Below are positions 1-7,097 of a stretch of DNA of 8,541 nucleotides, one piece after another; within the stretch, counting starts at the first letter, position 1; every line of letters starts with the position of its first letter. The translations under genes were made by a program, and so were the position numbers. Location: NCBI GenBank assembly GCA_900321335.1, contig ONVR01000152.1, forward strand, positions 1-8,541, written 5' to 3'. The notes beneath the pieces were generated by a model. It was not told the DNA's origin. It ran no database searches and worked only from the letters and a program-made list of their open reading frames with translations. The DNA is from an uncultured Eubacteriales bacterium. Lineage in GTDB: Bacteria > Bacillota > Clostridia > Oscillospirales > Oscillospiraceae.

Positions 1-1448
1 TCCTCGTCAAAGACGATGGTCAGGGTAATATAGTCACCGTTGCGGTAGACGGTCAGCTCCGCGGAATCCCCCGCCCGGTAAGCCCGGCGGGCCGAGCGCA
101 GCTCGCTGGAGGAGGTGATCTCCTGCTCGTCCACGGCGGTAATGATATCTCCCACCTCGAGGCCGGCATTGTCCGCGGCGCTGCCCTCGGTGACAGAGGT
201 CACGCAGGCGCCGGCCACCAGATGATAGTACTCAATGGCGGACTTCTCCACCGTCTGCACCATGATGCCCATGTAGGCCTTGCCGGTCACGTAGCCGTTT
301 TCGATCAGGTCCTTGGCGATCTTCATGGCGTCGTCGATGGGAATGGCAAAGCCCAGTCCCTCGGCGTCGGAATCGGAGTATTTGGCGGTGACGATGCCCA
401 CGACCTCACCCCTGGCGTTGTACACGGGGCCGCCGGAGTTGCCGTGGTTGACCGCCGCGGTGAGCTGGAACATATTGATCTCCGTGGTGGCGTCGGTGTT
501 GATGACACGGTCCTTGGCGCTCACGATGCCGTCGCTGATGGAGTAGGCCAGCTCACCCAGAGGATTGCCCACACAGTACACGTCGTCGCCCACCTGCAGG
601 GCCTGGAAATCGCCGATGGTAGCGGCGCTGAGTCCCGTGGCGTCGATCTTCAGAACGGCCACGTCGTTCTCCTTCTCATAGCCCACGATCTCCGCCGTAT
701 AGGTGGTGCCGTCCTGGAGCATGACGTTCACGTCATATCCCATCAGGCCGTACTCGATGACGTGGTAATTCGTCAGGATATAGCCGTCCTCAGAGATGAT
801 AAAGCCGGAGCCGGACACGGCAAACTCGCTGGTGCCGCCGAAGAAGTTGGTGTAGTTGGTGGTGCCGGTGATGCTGATGCCGACCACCTGCTGGCAGGCC
901 ATGGTGTACAGATCGTTGACGCTCATGGTCTCGCCGGTAGCGGCGGGCTTCGCCGTCACGTTTTCATTGTTCACCGTAGAGGCCGGGGTATTGGCGGTGT
1001 TGAGAACCACCTGGTTGGTGGTGCCGGTCAGCTCGCCGCTGCTGATGGCACGCTGGATCCGGGCGTTGGTTGCCGCCGTGGCGGCGCCGGCGCTGGCGCC
1101 GGCACAGATGGCGGCCGCGGCAGCTACCCCCACAATGCGCACGGCCCATTTTTTCCCGTTTCCGGTTTTCTTTTTCTTTTCCGGCTTCTTTTCCGGCGCC
1201 TTGGGAGCGGCGCCGTAATCATTTCCGTAATGATTGGGCGAATAGGTAGGCTCCACGTTCACCGCGCTGGTATAGACGGGCTCCGTATAAGAACCGCTCT
1301 GGGTGTTCCGGTCGCCGGTGGGATTGGGGATCTCCGCCGCCGGTGTATCCCACAGATTCGTATGCTCCGGCACGCTGCCGGATGCGGGCCGATCTTCCGT
1401 CCCGCTGCCGTTTTCATAAGCGTTATAGTTGTTCTCTTCGTTATACAT
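1..1448 (-). CDS. htrA: HtrA/DegP-family membrane-anchored serine protease (3' end cut by window)
   Basis: Degrades or refolds misfolded proteins at the outer face of the cytoplasmic membrane. About 482 codons are visible; the C-terminus lies outside. Seen in order: a cytoplasmic, Asn/Tyr/Pro-rich, low-complexity tail (residues 1-80), a Lys-rich stretch (about 84-100), one Ala-rich transmembrane segment (about 101-124), a linker, a trypsin-like domain (about 175-380) and a PDZ domain from about 386 to the edge. The catalytic triad is complete: His229 in TNYHVIEYG, Asp262 in ENDVAVLKID, Ser338 in GNSGGPVYN. The ATG at 1448 was chosen because GGAGG lies 8 nt upstream. An in-frame ATG at 1514 would add 22 residues, but its codons are AT-rich and its Shine-Dalgarno site is poor. 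The layout matches the Gram-positive HtrA/YyxA/YkdA type. The gene follows the PFOR terminator and probably has its own promoter. Family assignment is very secure; the substrate is unknown. Confidence 0.96.
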   Translation of the reverse strand, partial: MYNEENNYNAYENGSGTEDRPASGSVPEHTNLWDTPAAEIPNPTGDRNTQSGSYTEPVYTSAVNVEPTYSPNHYGNDYGAAPKAPEKKPEKKKKTGNGKKWAVRIVGVAAAAAICAGASAGAATAATNARIQRAISSGELTGTTNQVVLNTANTPASTVNNENVTAKPAATGETMSVNDLYTMACQQVVGISITGTTNYTNFFGGTSEFAVSGSGFIISEDGYILTNYHVIEYGLMGYDVNVMLQDGTTYTAEIVGYEKENDVAVLKIDATGLSAATIGDFQALQVGDDVYCVGNPLGELAYSISDGIVSAKDRVINTDATTEINMFQLTAAVNHGNSGGPVYNARGEVVGIVTAKYSDSDAEGLGFAIPIDDAMKIAKDLIENGYVTGKAYMGIMVQTVEKSAIEYYHLVAGACVTSVTEGSAADNAGLEVGDIITAVDEQEITSSSELRSARRAYRAGDSAELTVYRNGDYITLTIVFDE

Positions 1449-1541
1449 GATCCTTGCCTCCGTTATCAAAAGGGTATGTCTTTTTTTGTTTTTTACCCGT
1501 GGTGACTTTTGCATTTTTTCCTTTTTCTGATTTACAAGGCT

Positions 1542-1571
1542 ATCATAGAGCACGATTGTGACAAAATCGTG
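1542..1571 (-). promoter_or_regulatory. Putative htrA promoter -10 with adjacent 21-bp palindrome
   Basis: On the minus strand a -10-like TATGAT (1542-1547) lies about 95 bp before the htrA start codon. Three bases upstream of it is an imperfect palindrome (1551-1571) with perfect 7-bp outer arms CACGATT and AATCGTG; 9 of 10 positions pair about a central base. No good -35 sits at 16-18 bp, and the palindrome occupies that place. This would fit a regulated promoter that depends on an activator, or a repressor operator. Which protein binds is unknown; regulation of htrA by envelope-stress regulators is common in Gram-positives, but I do not recognise a named box. Confidence 0.4.
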
Positions 1572-1631
1572 AATAATTGTTGAAAGATTTTCTTTTTTTG
1601 TAAAGAATCTGTGAACGAAAGGTCTTTCGAC

Positions 1632-1667
1632 AAAAAACAGCCCCGGGAGATCTCTCTCCCGGGGCTG
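1632..1667 (-). terminator. Intrinsic terminator of the PFOR gene
   Basis: Reading on the minus strand, a perfect 13-bp GC-rich stem (CAGCCCCGGGAGA pairing with TCTCCCGGGGCTG) with a 4-nt loop is followed directly by six T residues. It starts about 18 bases after the PFOR stop codon. This is a textbook Rho-independent terminator and separates PFOR transcription from htrA. Confidence 0.95.
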
Positions 1668-1685
1668 CCGGTTTCTGTTTGCGGC

Positions 1686-4600
1686 TTACTTCTGCTCGTA
1701 CATTTCCTTCTGACCCAGCAGGTCCTGATACCGGGCTTTGGCATTGTTCTCCGCCTTGGCGAAGAGCTCCTGGGCTCTGTCGGGGAAGGACAGCTTCAGG
1801 CTGCTGTAGCGGACCTCGCCCATGATGAAGTCGGCATAGCTCTCAGTAGCCTCCTTGCTGTCGATGGACAGGGGGTTGTTGCCCTTTTCCGCCTCGGCAG
1901 GGTTGAAGCGGATCAGATTCCAGTAGCCCGCGTCCACGGCGCGCTTGGCCTCGGTCATGCTCTTGCCCATACCGGCGCGGATGCCGTGGTTGATGCAGGG
2001 GGCGTAGGCGATGATCAGGGACGGGCCGTCGTAAGCCTCGGCCTCGATCATGGCCTTGAGGGTCTGCTGGTAGTTGGCGCCCATGGAGACCTGGGCCACG
2101 TACACGTAGCCGTAGCTCATGGCGATCTTGGCAAGATCCTTCTTCTTGACACTCTTGCCCGCGGCGGCAAACTGCGCCACGGCGCCGGTCGGGGTGGCCT
2201 TGGAGGCCTGGCCGCCGGTGTTGGAGTAAACCTCGGTGTCAAAGACCAGGACGTTCACGTTCTCCCCGGAGGCCAGGACGTGGTCCAGACCGCCGTAGCC
2301 GATGTCGTAGGCCCAGCCGTCGCCGCCGAAGATCCAGAAGGAGGGCTTGACCAGCATGTCCTTGTCCGCCAGCACCGCTCTGCCCAGAACGCAGGCGTCG
2401 CAGCCGCAGTCGGGCATCACGGACTCGTTGAGCTCCGCGATCAGCTTCGCCGCCGCCTCCTTGGAGGCGTTTGCGTCGTTCATGGCGTCCAGCCATGCCT
2501 GACCGGCGGCCTTGAGATCCGCGTCGCACCAGGCGATCTCGATCATGGCCTTCACGTTGTCGGCCAGACGCTGACGGCGTGCCTTGGCGGCGTACTCCAT
2601 GCCCAGGCCGAACTCGGCGTTATCCTCGAACAGGGAGTTGGACCAGGCGGGTCCCTGTCCCTTCTTGTTGACGGTGTACGGGGTCGCCGGTGCGCTGCCG
2701 CCCCAGATGGAGGAGCAGCCCGTGGCGTTGGCGATGAACATTCTGTCGCCGAAGAGCTGGGTCACCAGCTTGGCGTAAGGCGTCTCGCCGCAGCCGGCGC
2801 AGGCGCCGGAGAACTCCATGAGAGGCTGCTTGAACTGGCTGCCCTTGACGGTGCTCTCGGCAAAGCCCAGCGCCTTCTCGGAGACCTCTCTGACGGCGTA
2901 ATCGAACACCGCCTGCTGAGGCTCCTCCTCGGCCAGAGGCTTCATAACCAGGGCCTTATTCTTGGCGGGGCACACGTTGGCGCAGGAGCCGCAGCCCGTG
3001 CAGTCCATGACGGAGACGGTCATGGCGAATTTCTTGTCCTCGTTGCCCTTGCCCAGCATCTTCGCCGTCTTGATGTGCGCCGGAGCGCCTGCCAGCTCCT
3101 GCTCGTTCAGGGCAAAGGGCCGGATCACGGCGTGGGGACATACAAGGGAGCACTGGTTGCACTGGATGCAGTTTTCGGGGATCCAGCAGGGAACGTCCAC
3201 GGCGATGCCGCGCTTTTCCTCGCAGGCGGTACCTGCGGGCAGGAAGCTGCCGCCGTCGGTATCCCGGAAAGCGGAGACCTTCAGCTTGTCGCCCCGCATG
3301 GCGTTGACAGGCTGGAGGATATTCTTTACGTAGCTGTCCCGGGCGTCCACAGCCTCGGAAGCGGCCGCGGCGGCGCTGTCAGAAGCGTTTGCCCAGTCGG
3401 CGGGAACGTCGATCTTGTTCACGTGGGTCAGGCCCGCGTCGATGGCGGCGATGTTCATGTTGACCACCTGCTCGCCCTTGCGGCCGTAGGTGTCGCGGAC
3501 AGCCTGCTTCATGTACTCGGTGGCGTCCTCGATGGGCAGGATCTTGGCCAGCTTGAAGAAGGCGGCCTGGAGGATGGCGTTCATCTTGTTGCCCAGTCCC
3601 AGCTCCCGGGCGATCTTCACCGCGTCCACGGTGTAGACCTGCACGTCGTTGGCGGCGATATAGCGCTTGGCGGCGGCGGGCAGGACCTTGCCCAGAGCCT
3701 CTGCGTCATAGGCGCAGTTGATCAGGAAGGTGCCGCCGGGCTTCACGTCCTGCACCATGTCGTACTTTTCCAGATAGGAGGCGTTGTGGCAGGCCACGAA
3801 CTGCGCCTTCGTAATGTAATAGGTGGACTTGATGGGGCTGTTGCCGAAGCGCAGGTGGCTGATGGTCACGCCGCCGGACTTCTTGGAGTCATACTGGAAG
3901 TATGCCTGCACGTTCATGTCCGTGTGGTCGCCGATGATCTTGATGGAGTTCTTGTTGGCGCCCACGGTGCCGTCGGAGCCAAGGCCCCAGAACTTGCAGG
4001 AGATGATGTCCGCGGGGGTGGTGTCGGGCTCCTCCGCGATGGGCAGGGACAGATGGGTCACATCGTCCTCGATGCCCACGGTGAAGCCGTTGACGGGATT
4101 TTCGGACTGGATGTTCCGGAAGGCGGCGATGACGCAGCCGGGGGTGGTGTCCTTGCTGGCAAGGCCGTAACGGCCGCCCACGATCTTGATGCTGCTGCCG
4201 GCAAAGGCGGTGACGATATCCAGGTACAGAGGCTCACCCAGGGCGCCGGGCTCCTTGGTCCGGTCCAGAACGGCGATGGCCTTGACCGTTTCGGGCATGA
4301 CGGCCTTGAGGTATTTGACGCTGAAGGGCCGGTACAGGTGCACCTTGACAAGGCCGACCTTTTCACCCTTGGCCATAAGGTAGTCCACGACCTCCTCGGC
4401 GGCGTCGCAGACAGAACCCATGGCCACCACCACGTACTCCGCGTCGGGGGCGCCGTAGTAGTTGAAGGGCTTGTAGTCCGTGCCGATCCGGGCATTGACC
4501 ATCTGCATCTTTTCATTTACAATATCGGCAAAGTCAGCGTAGTGACCGTTGCAGGCCTCACGGGCCTGGAAGTAGATATCCCCGTTCTGGGCGGAGCCCC

Positions 4601-5246
4601 GGAGAATGGGGTGGTTGGGGTTGTTGGCCCGGTCCCGGAACGCCTGAACGGCGTCCATATCCAGCATTTCCTTGAGCTCGTCATAGTCCCACTGGGCAAC
4701 CTTCTGCATCTCGTGGGAGGTGCGGAAGCCGTCGAAGAAGTGGACCATGGGCATGTGGCCGGAGATGGCCGCAAGGTGCGCCACCGCAGCCAGATCCATG
4801 GACTCCTGGGGGCTGTTGGAGGCCAGCATGGCAACGCCGGTCTGCCGGCAGCCCATGACATCGCTGTGGTCGCCGAAGATGCTCAGGGCGTGGGCGGCGA
4901 TGGTTCTGGCGGAGACGTGGAACACCCCGGGAAGCTGCTCGCCCGCGATCTTATACATGTTGGGAATCATCAGCAGAAGGCCCTGGGAGGCGGTAAAGGT
5001 GCTCGTCAGCGCACCGGTGAGCAGGGAGCCGTGAACCGCGCCGGCGGCACCGCCCTCGGACTGCATCTCCAGCACTTTCACCGTCTGGCCGAACACGTTT
5101 TTTCTGCCGTTTGCCGCCCACTCGTCCACATGCTCCGCCATGGTGGACGACGGCGTAATGGGATAGATGGCCGCTACGTCCGTAAAGGCGTACGCCACGT
5201 GGGCCGCAGCCTGGTTGCCATCCATCGTCTTAAGTTTTCTGCCCAT
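1686..5246 (-). CDS. nifJ: Pyruvate:ferredoxin (flavodoxin) oxidoreductase, homodimeric type
   Basis: Oxidatively decarboxylates pyruvate with CoA to acetyl-CoA and CO2, passing electrons to ferredoxin or flavodoxin in the cytoplasm; it is the central pyruvate-using enzyme of anaerobes. All domains are fused in one 1186-aa chain. Seen: the substrate/TPP motif YPITPSS (28-34), with Thr31, Glu64 and Arg114 at the positions known as catalytic in Desulfovibrio africanus PFOR; two [4Fe-4S] ferredoxin motifs (C693, C696, C699, C703 and C749, C752, C755, C759); proximal-cluster ligands C816, C819, C844 and C1084; and the TPP/Mg motif from GDGWAYDIG (975) to SNTGG (1008). It lacks the roughly 50-60-residue C-terminal extension of the D. 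africanus enzyme, as clostridial forms do. The ATG at 5246 was chosen because MGRKLKTMDGN matches the usual family start and AGGGTG lies 6 nt upstream. A GTG at 5255 would add three residues. Monocistronic, with its own promoter and terminator. Confidence 0.98.
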   Translation of the reverse strand: MGRKLKTMDGNQAAAHVAYAFTDVAAIYPITPSSTMAEHVDEWAANGRKNVFGQTVKVLEMQSEGGAAGAVHGSLLTGALTSTFTASQGLLLMIPNMYKIAGEQLPGVFHVSARTIAAHALSIFGDHSDVMGCRQTGVAMLASNSPQESMDLAAVAHLAAISGHMPMVHFFDGFRTSHEMQKVAQWDYDELKEMLDMDAVQAFRDRANNPNHPILRGSAQNGDIYFQAREACNGHYADFADIVNEKMQMVNARIGTDYKPFNYYGAPDAEYVVVAMGSVCDAAEEVVDYLMAKGEKVGLVKVHLYRPFSVKYLKAVMPETVKAIAVLDRTKEPGALGEPLYLDIVTAFAGSSIKIVGGRYGLASKDTTPGCVIAAFRNIQSENPVNGFTVGIEDDVTHLSLPIAEEPDTTPADIISCKFWGLGSDGTVGANKNSIKIIGDHTDMNVQAYFQYDSKKSGGVTISHLRFGNSPIKSTYYITKAQFVACHNASYLEKYDMVQDVKPGGTFLINCAYDAEALGKVLPAAAKRYIAANDVQVYTVDAVKIARELGLGNKMNAILQAAFFKLAKILPIEDATEYMKQAVRDTYGRKGEQVVNMNIAAIDAGLTHVNKIDVPADWANASDSAAAAASEAVDARDSYVKNILQPVNAMRGDKLKVSAFRDTDGGSFLPAGTACEEKRGIAVDVPCWIPENCIQCNQCSLVCPHAVIRPFALNEQELAGAPAHIKTAKMLGKGNEDKKFAMTVSVMDCTGCGSCANVCPAKNKALVMKPLAEEEPQQAVFDYAVREVSEKALGFAESTVKGSQFKQPLMEFSGACAGCGETPYAKLVTQLFGDRMFIANATGCSSIWGGSAPATPYTVNKKGQGPAWSNSLFEDNAEFGLGMEYAAKARRQRLADNVKAMIEIAWCDADLKAAGQAWLDAMNDANASKEAAAKLIAELNESVMPDCGCDACVLGRAVLADKDMLVKPSFWIFGGDGWAYDIGYGGLDHVLASGENVNVLVFDTEVYSNTGGQASKATPTGAVAQFAAAGKSVKKKDLAKIAMSYGYVYVAQVSMGANYQQTLKAMIEAEAYDGPSLIIAYAPCINHGIRAGMGKSMTEAKRAVDAGYWNLIRFNPAEAEKGNNPLSIDSKEATESYADFIMGEVRYSSLKLSFPDRAQELFAKAENNAKARYQDLLGQKEMYEQK

Positions 5247-5303
5247 TGCAATCACCCTTTTTATCCTTTATTGTTTCTCCTGGTTTTGTACACATCCATT
5301 GCC

Positions 5304-5331
5304 TTTACATGGTATTTTTACCCATTGTAAA
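5304..5331 (-). promoter_or_regulatory. Stem-loop at the 5' end of the PFOR mRNA leader
   Basis: On the minus strand, beginning at about the predicted transcription start, TTTACA pairs with TGTAAA, TGG with CCA and TA with TA around an AAAA loop, giving 11 base pairs with two single-base bulges. It lies at the very start of a leader of roughly 86 nt. A 5'-terminal hairpin of this kind could stabilise the mRNA; the same DNA could also be an operator. The structure is seen by eye; the role is inference. Confidence 0.4.
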
Positions 5332-5339
5332 TTATTTTT

Positions 5340-5368
5340 AGTATACCATGTTACGCCGTCGATGTAAA
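5340..5368 (-). promoter_or_regulatory. Promoter of the PFOR gene
   Basis: The minus strand carries TTTACA (5363-5368), a 17-bp spacer and TATACT (5340-5345), a good sigma-A-type promoter. Transcription would start near 5333, giving a leader of about 86 nt before the ATG at 5246. The spacing is optimal and each hexamer differs from consensus at one position. Confidence 0.8.
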
Positions 5369-5405
5369 TGTGTATTCTCAATAATTTATGAATTTTTGCA
5401 GGGGC

Positions 5406-5461
5406 TTTTGTTGCAAAATATGTTAGTATACCGTATAATATCCGTAAATCCTGCAACAAAA
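5406..5461. repeat. 10-bp inverted repeat bracketing the comM promoter
   Basis: TTTTGTTGCA (5406-5415) and TGCAACAAAA (5452-5461) are a perfect inverted repeat 36 bp apart. The left arm overlaps the comM -35 hexamer and the right arm lies just after the predicted start of transcription. The arms could be two half-sites for a dimeric regulator, or a cruciform; there is no T-run to make it a terminator. Confidence 0.45.
5411..5439 (+). promoter_or_regulatory. Promoter of comM
   Basis: TTGCAA (5411-5416), a 17-bp spacer and a perfect TATAAT (5434-5439) on the plus strand. Transcription would start near 5446, 26 nt before the upstream ATG candidate and 77 nt before the TTG candidate of comM. It is divergent from the PFOR promoter, with the -35 elements about 43 bp apart. 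Confidence 0.75.
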
Positions 5462-5510
5462 CAAGGTTCAAATGTCAAATTTGGCCGGCTGCTGCGATTT
5501 TTGGGAAAGT

Positions 5511-5514
5511 GAGG
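5511..5514 (+). promoter_or_regulatory. Ribosome binding site that supports a TTG start for comM
   Basis: GAGG is followed by an 8-nt spacer and TTG at 5523. The competing ATG at 5472 has only AAGG, 5 nt upstream. This site, together with homology of the N-terminus, is the reason for choosing the later start. Confidence 0.45.
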
Positions 5515-5522
5515 CTGGAATT

Positions 5523-7031
5523 TTGATCTGTAAGGTGCGCTCTCTGGGGATCCAGGGGATCCAGGGCTATGAGGTCGCGGTGGAGGTGTACATCTCCAAC
5601 GGCCTGCCCGGTTTTGAGATCGTTGGCCTGCCCGACGCCGCGGTGAAGGAGTCCCGGGACCGGGTCCGGGCCGCGGTGAAAAACTGCGGCATGAAATTTC
5701 CCGTGAGCCGGATCACCGTGAATCTGGCCCCGGCGGACACGAAAAAGACGGGGACCGTATACGATCTGCCCATTTTAATGGGCATTCTCGCCGCCTCCGG
5801 CTATGTCCGTCAGCCGGAAGCGGACTGGGCCTTTATCGGGGAGCTGAGCCTGTCCGGAGAGATTCGCCGGGTCAGCGGCGCTTTGAACATGGCCATGGCC
5901 GCAGGCCAGGCGGGCATCCGGCACCTGTTCGTCCCGGCTGAAAACGCCGGAGAGGCGGCCTTTGCCCAGAACGTGACCATTTACCCCGTCCGGAACGTCC
6001 GGGAGCTGGTCGATCACATGAGCGGCGCGGAGCCCATCGTCCCCCAGGCGCCGGCGGAGCCGGTCCCCGCCTGGGACGCCATCCCCGACTTTGCCGACGT
6101 AAAGGGACAGGAGAACGTCAAGCGCAGCCTCGAGGTGGCCGCCGCCGGCGGCCACAACGTGCTGCTCATCGGCCCGCCCGGCGCCGGCAAGAGCATGCTG
6201 GCAAAACGGCTGCCGGGGATCTTGCCGGACATGAACCGGCAGGAGATGACCGAGTGCACCCAGATCCACTCCGTGATGGGGCTGACCTCTCCGGCCCGGC
6301 CCATCGTCACCGTGCGCCCCTTCCGGTCGCCCCACTACACCGTATCCAGCGTGGCCCTGGCAGGCGGCTCCTCCGCCGTCAGACCGGGAGAGATCTCCCT
6401 GGCCCACAACGGGGTACTGTTTCTCGACGAGCTGCCGGAGTTTCACCGGGACACGCTGGAGACCCTTCGCCAGCCTCTGGAGGACGGGTACGTCACCATC
6501 TCCCGGGCCGCCAACACCGCCACCTATCCCAGCCGCTTTATGCTGGTTTGCGCCATGAACCCCTGCAAGTGCGGCTGGTACGGCCATCCCTCCGGCAAGT
6601 GCAAATGCTCCCCCGCCAGCGTCAAGCGGTACCACGACCGGATCTCCGGTCCCCTGCTGGACCGGATCGACATGCTCATTGAGGTGCCCGCTCTGGACTA
6701 CGAGCACCTGTCCGGCCGGGCCGACGGGGAGTCCTCGGCGGCCATCAAGGCCCGGGTGGAAAAGGCCCGGGCGCTCCAGCGGGAGCGGTTTTCCGGCACC
6801 GGTATCCTGTGCAACGCCTATATGGGCACCGGGGAGCTGGAGCAGTTCTGCGCCCTGGACGACAAGTGCAGCGCCCTGATGAAATCCGCCTACGACCGCA
6901 TGGGCCTCACCGCCCGGAGCTATCACCGGATCCTCCGGGTGGCCCGGACCGTGGCGGATCTGGACGGCAGCGAAACCATCGCCCCCCGCCATCTGGCCGA
7001 GGCCATTCAATACAGGACCTTCAAGCTGTAA
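5523..7031 (+). CDS. comM: ComM/YifB-family Mg-chelatase-like AAA+ ATPase
   Basis: In naturally transformable bacteria ComM is a hexameric helicase that drives branch migration during integration of incoming DNA; many non-competent bacteria also carry it. The protein is about 502 aa, as usual for the family. Seen in order: the ChlI-like N-terminal domain (about 1-175, with ISNGLPGFEIVGLPDAAVKE); Walker A GPPGAGKS (217-224); the conserved segment FRSPHYTVSSVALAGG; Walker B VLFLDELPE with Asp302 and Glu303; a CxC...CxC cysteine cluster (C348, C350, C360, C362) typical of Firmicute members and possibly zinc-binding; SGPLLDRIDM; and the C-terminal helical domain. With a TTG start the N-terminus reads MICKVRSLGIQ, matching homologues. 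An ATG at 5472 would add 17 unrelated residues in AT-rich codons unlike the rest of the gene. Single gene, transcribed away from PFOR. The family is certain; whether the organism is competent cannot be told here. Confidence 0.93.
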   Translation: MICKVRSLGIQGIQGYEVAVEVYISNGLPGFEIVGLPDAAVKESRDRVRAAVKNCGMKFPVSRITVNLAPADTKKTGTVYDLPILMGILAASGYVRQPEADWAFIGELSLSGEIRRVSGALNMAMAAGQAGIRHLFVPAENAGEAAFAQNVTIYPVRNVRELVDHMSGAEPIVPQAPAEPVPAWDAIPDFADVKGQENVKRSLEVAAAGGHNVLLIGPPGAGKSMLAKRLPGILPDMNRQEMTECTQIHSVMGLTSPARPIVTVRPFRSPHYTVSSVALAGGSSAVRPGEISLAHNGVLFLDELPEFHRDTLETLRQPLEDGYVTISRAANTATYPSRFMLVCAMNPCKCGWYGHPSGKCKCSPASVKRYHDRISGPLLDRIDMLIEVPALDYEHLSGRADGESSAAIKARVEKARALQRERFSGTGILCNAYMGTGELEQFCALDDKCSALMKSAYDRMGLTARSYHRILRVARTVADLDGSETIAPRHLAEAIQYRTFKL

Positions 7032-7034
7032 ACC

Positions 7035-7079
7035 AACAAGAAAAGACGGCGCCTTTTCCCGGAGGAAAGGCGCCGTCTT
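7035..7079 (-). terminator. Hairpin terminator between convergent genes
   Basis: A perfect 14-bp stem (AAGACGGCGCCTTT, 7043-7056, with its complement at 7066-7079) and a 9-nt loop lies between the comM stop codon and the stop of the minus-strand gene. Read on the minus strand the stem runs into TTTTCTTGTT, so it ends the URO-D-family gene. On the plus strand no T-run follows, so for comM it would act as a 3' protective hairpin or a weak terminator. Confidence 0.85.
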
Positions 7080-7097
7080 GCCGTATCTGTGTTTCTC

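Noticed and set aside
222..1505. Open frame on the plus strand antisense to htrA
   Set aside because: Same codon-register artefact; htrA motifs on the minus strand are intact.
1616..1629. Short palindrome CGAAAGGTCTTTCG just beyond the PFOR terminator, and an imperfect dyad at 1585-1610
   Set aside because: The first has 6-bp arms and a 2-bp centre, the second is A/T-only in much of its stem with a bulge; neither has a T-run or a clear relation to a promoter, so both may be chance in AT-rich DNA.
1611..5330. A 1239-codon open frame on the plus strand, antisense to the whole PFOR gene
   Set aside because: It is in exact codon register with PFOR, so its stops would need TTA, CTA or TCA codons in PFOR, which this GC-rich gene avoids. 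The product is rich in His, Val, Gly and Leu with no known domain, and the opposite strand encodes a perfectly conserved enzyme.
5426..5454. A second TATACT on the minus strand, possible upstream PFOR promoter
   Set aside because: No acceptable -35 at 16-18 bp; the hexamer there is GCAGGA-like. It probably arises because the sequence overlaps the comM -10 region.
5546..5563. Tandem 9-bp repeat (GGGGATCCA twice) near the start of comM, giving GIQGIQ
   Set aside because: The region has the same length as in family members as I recall them, so it does not look like an insertion; most likely chance codon repetition.
5775..7010. Open frame on the minus strand antisense to comM
   Set aside because: Also in codon register with comM; it ends where comM uses a TTA codon. 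No ribosome binding site or recognisable domain.
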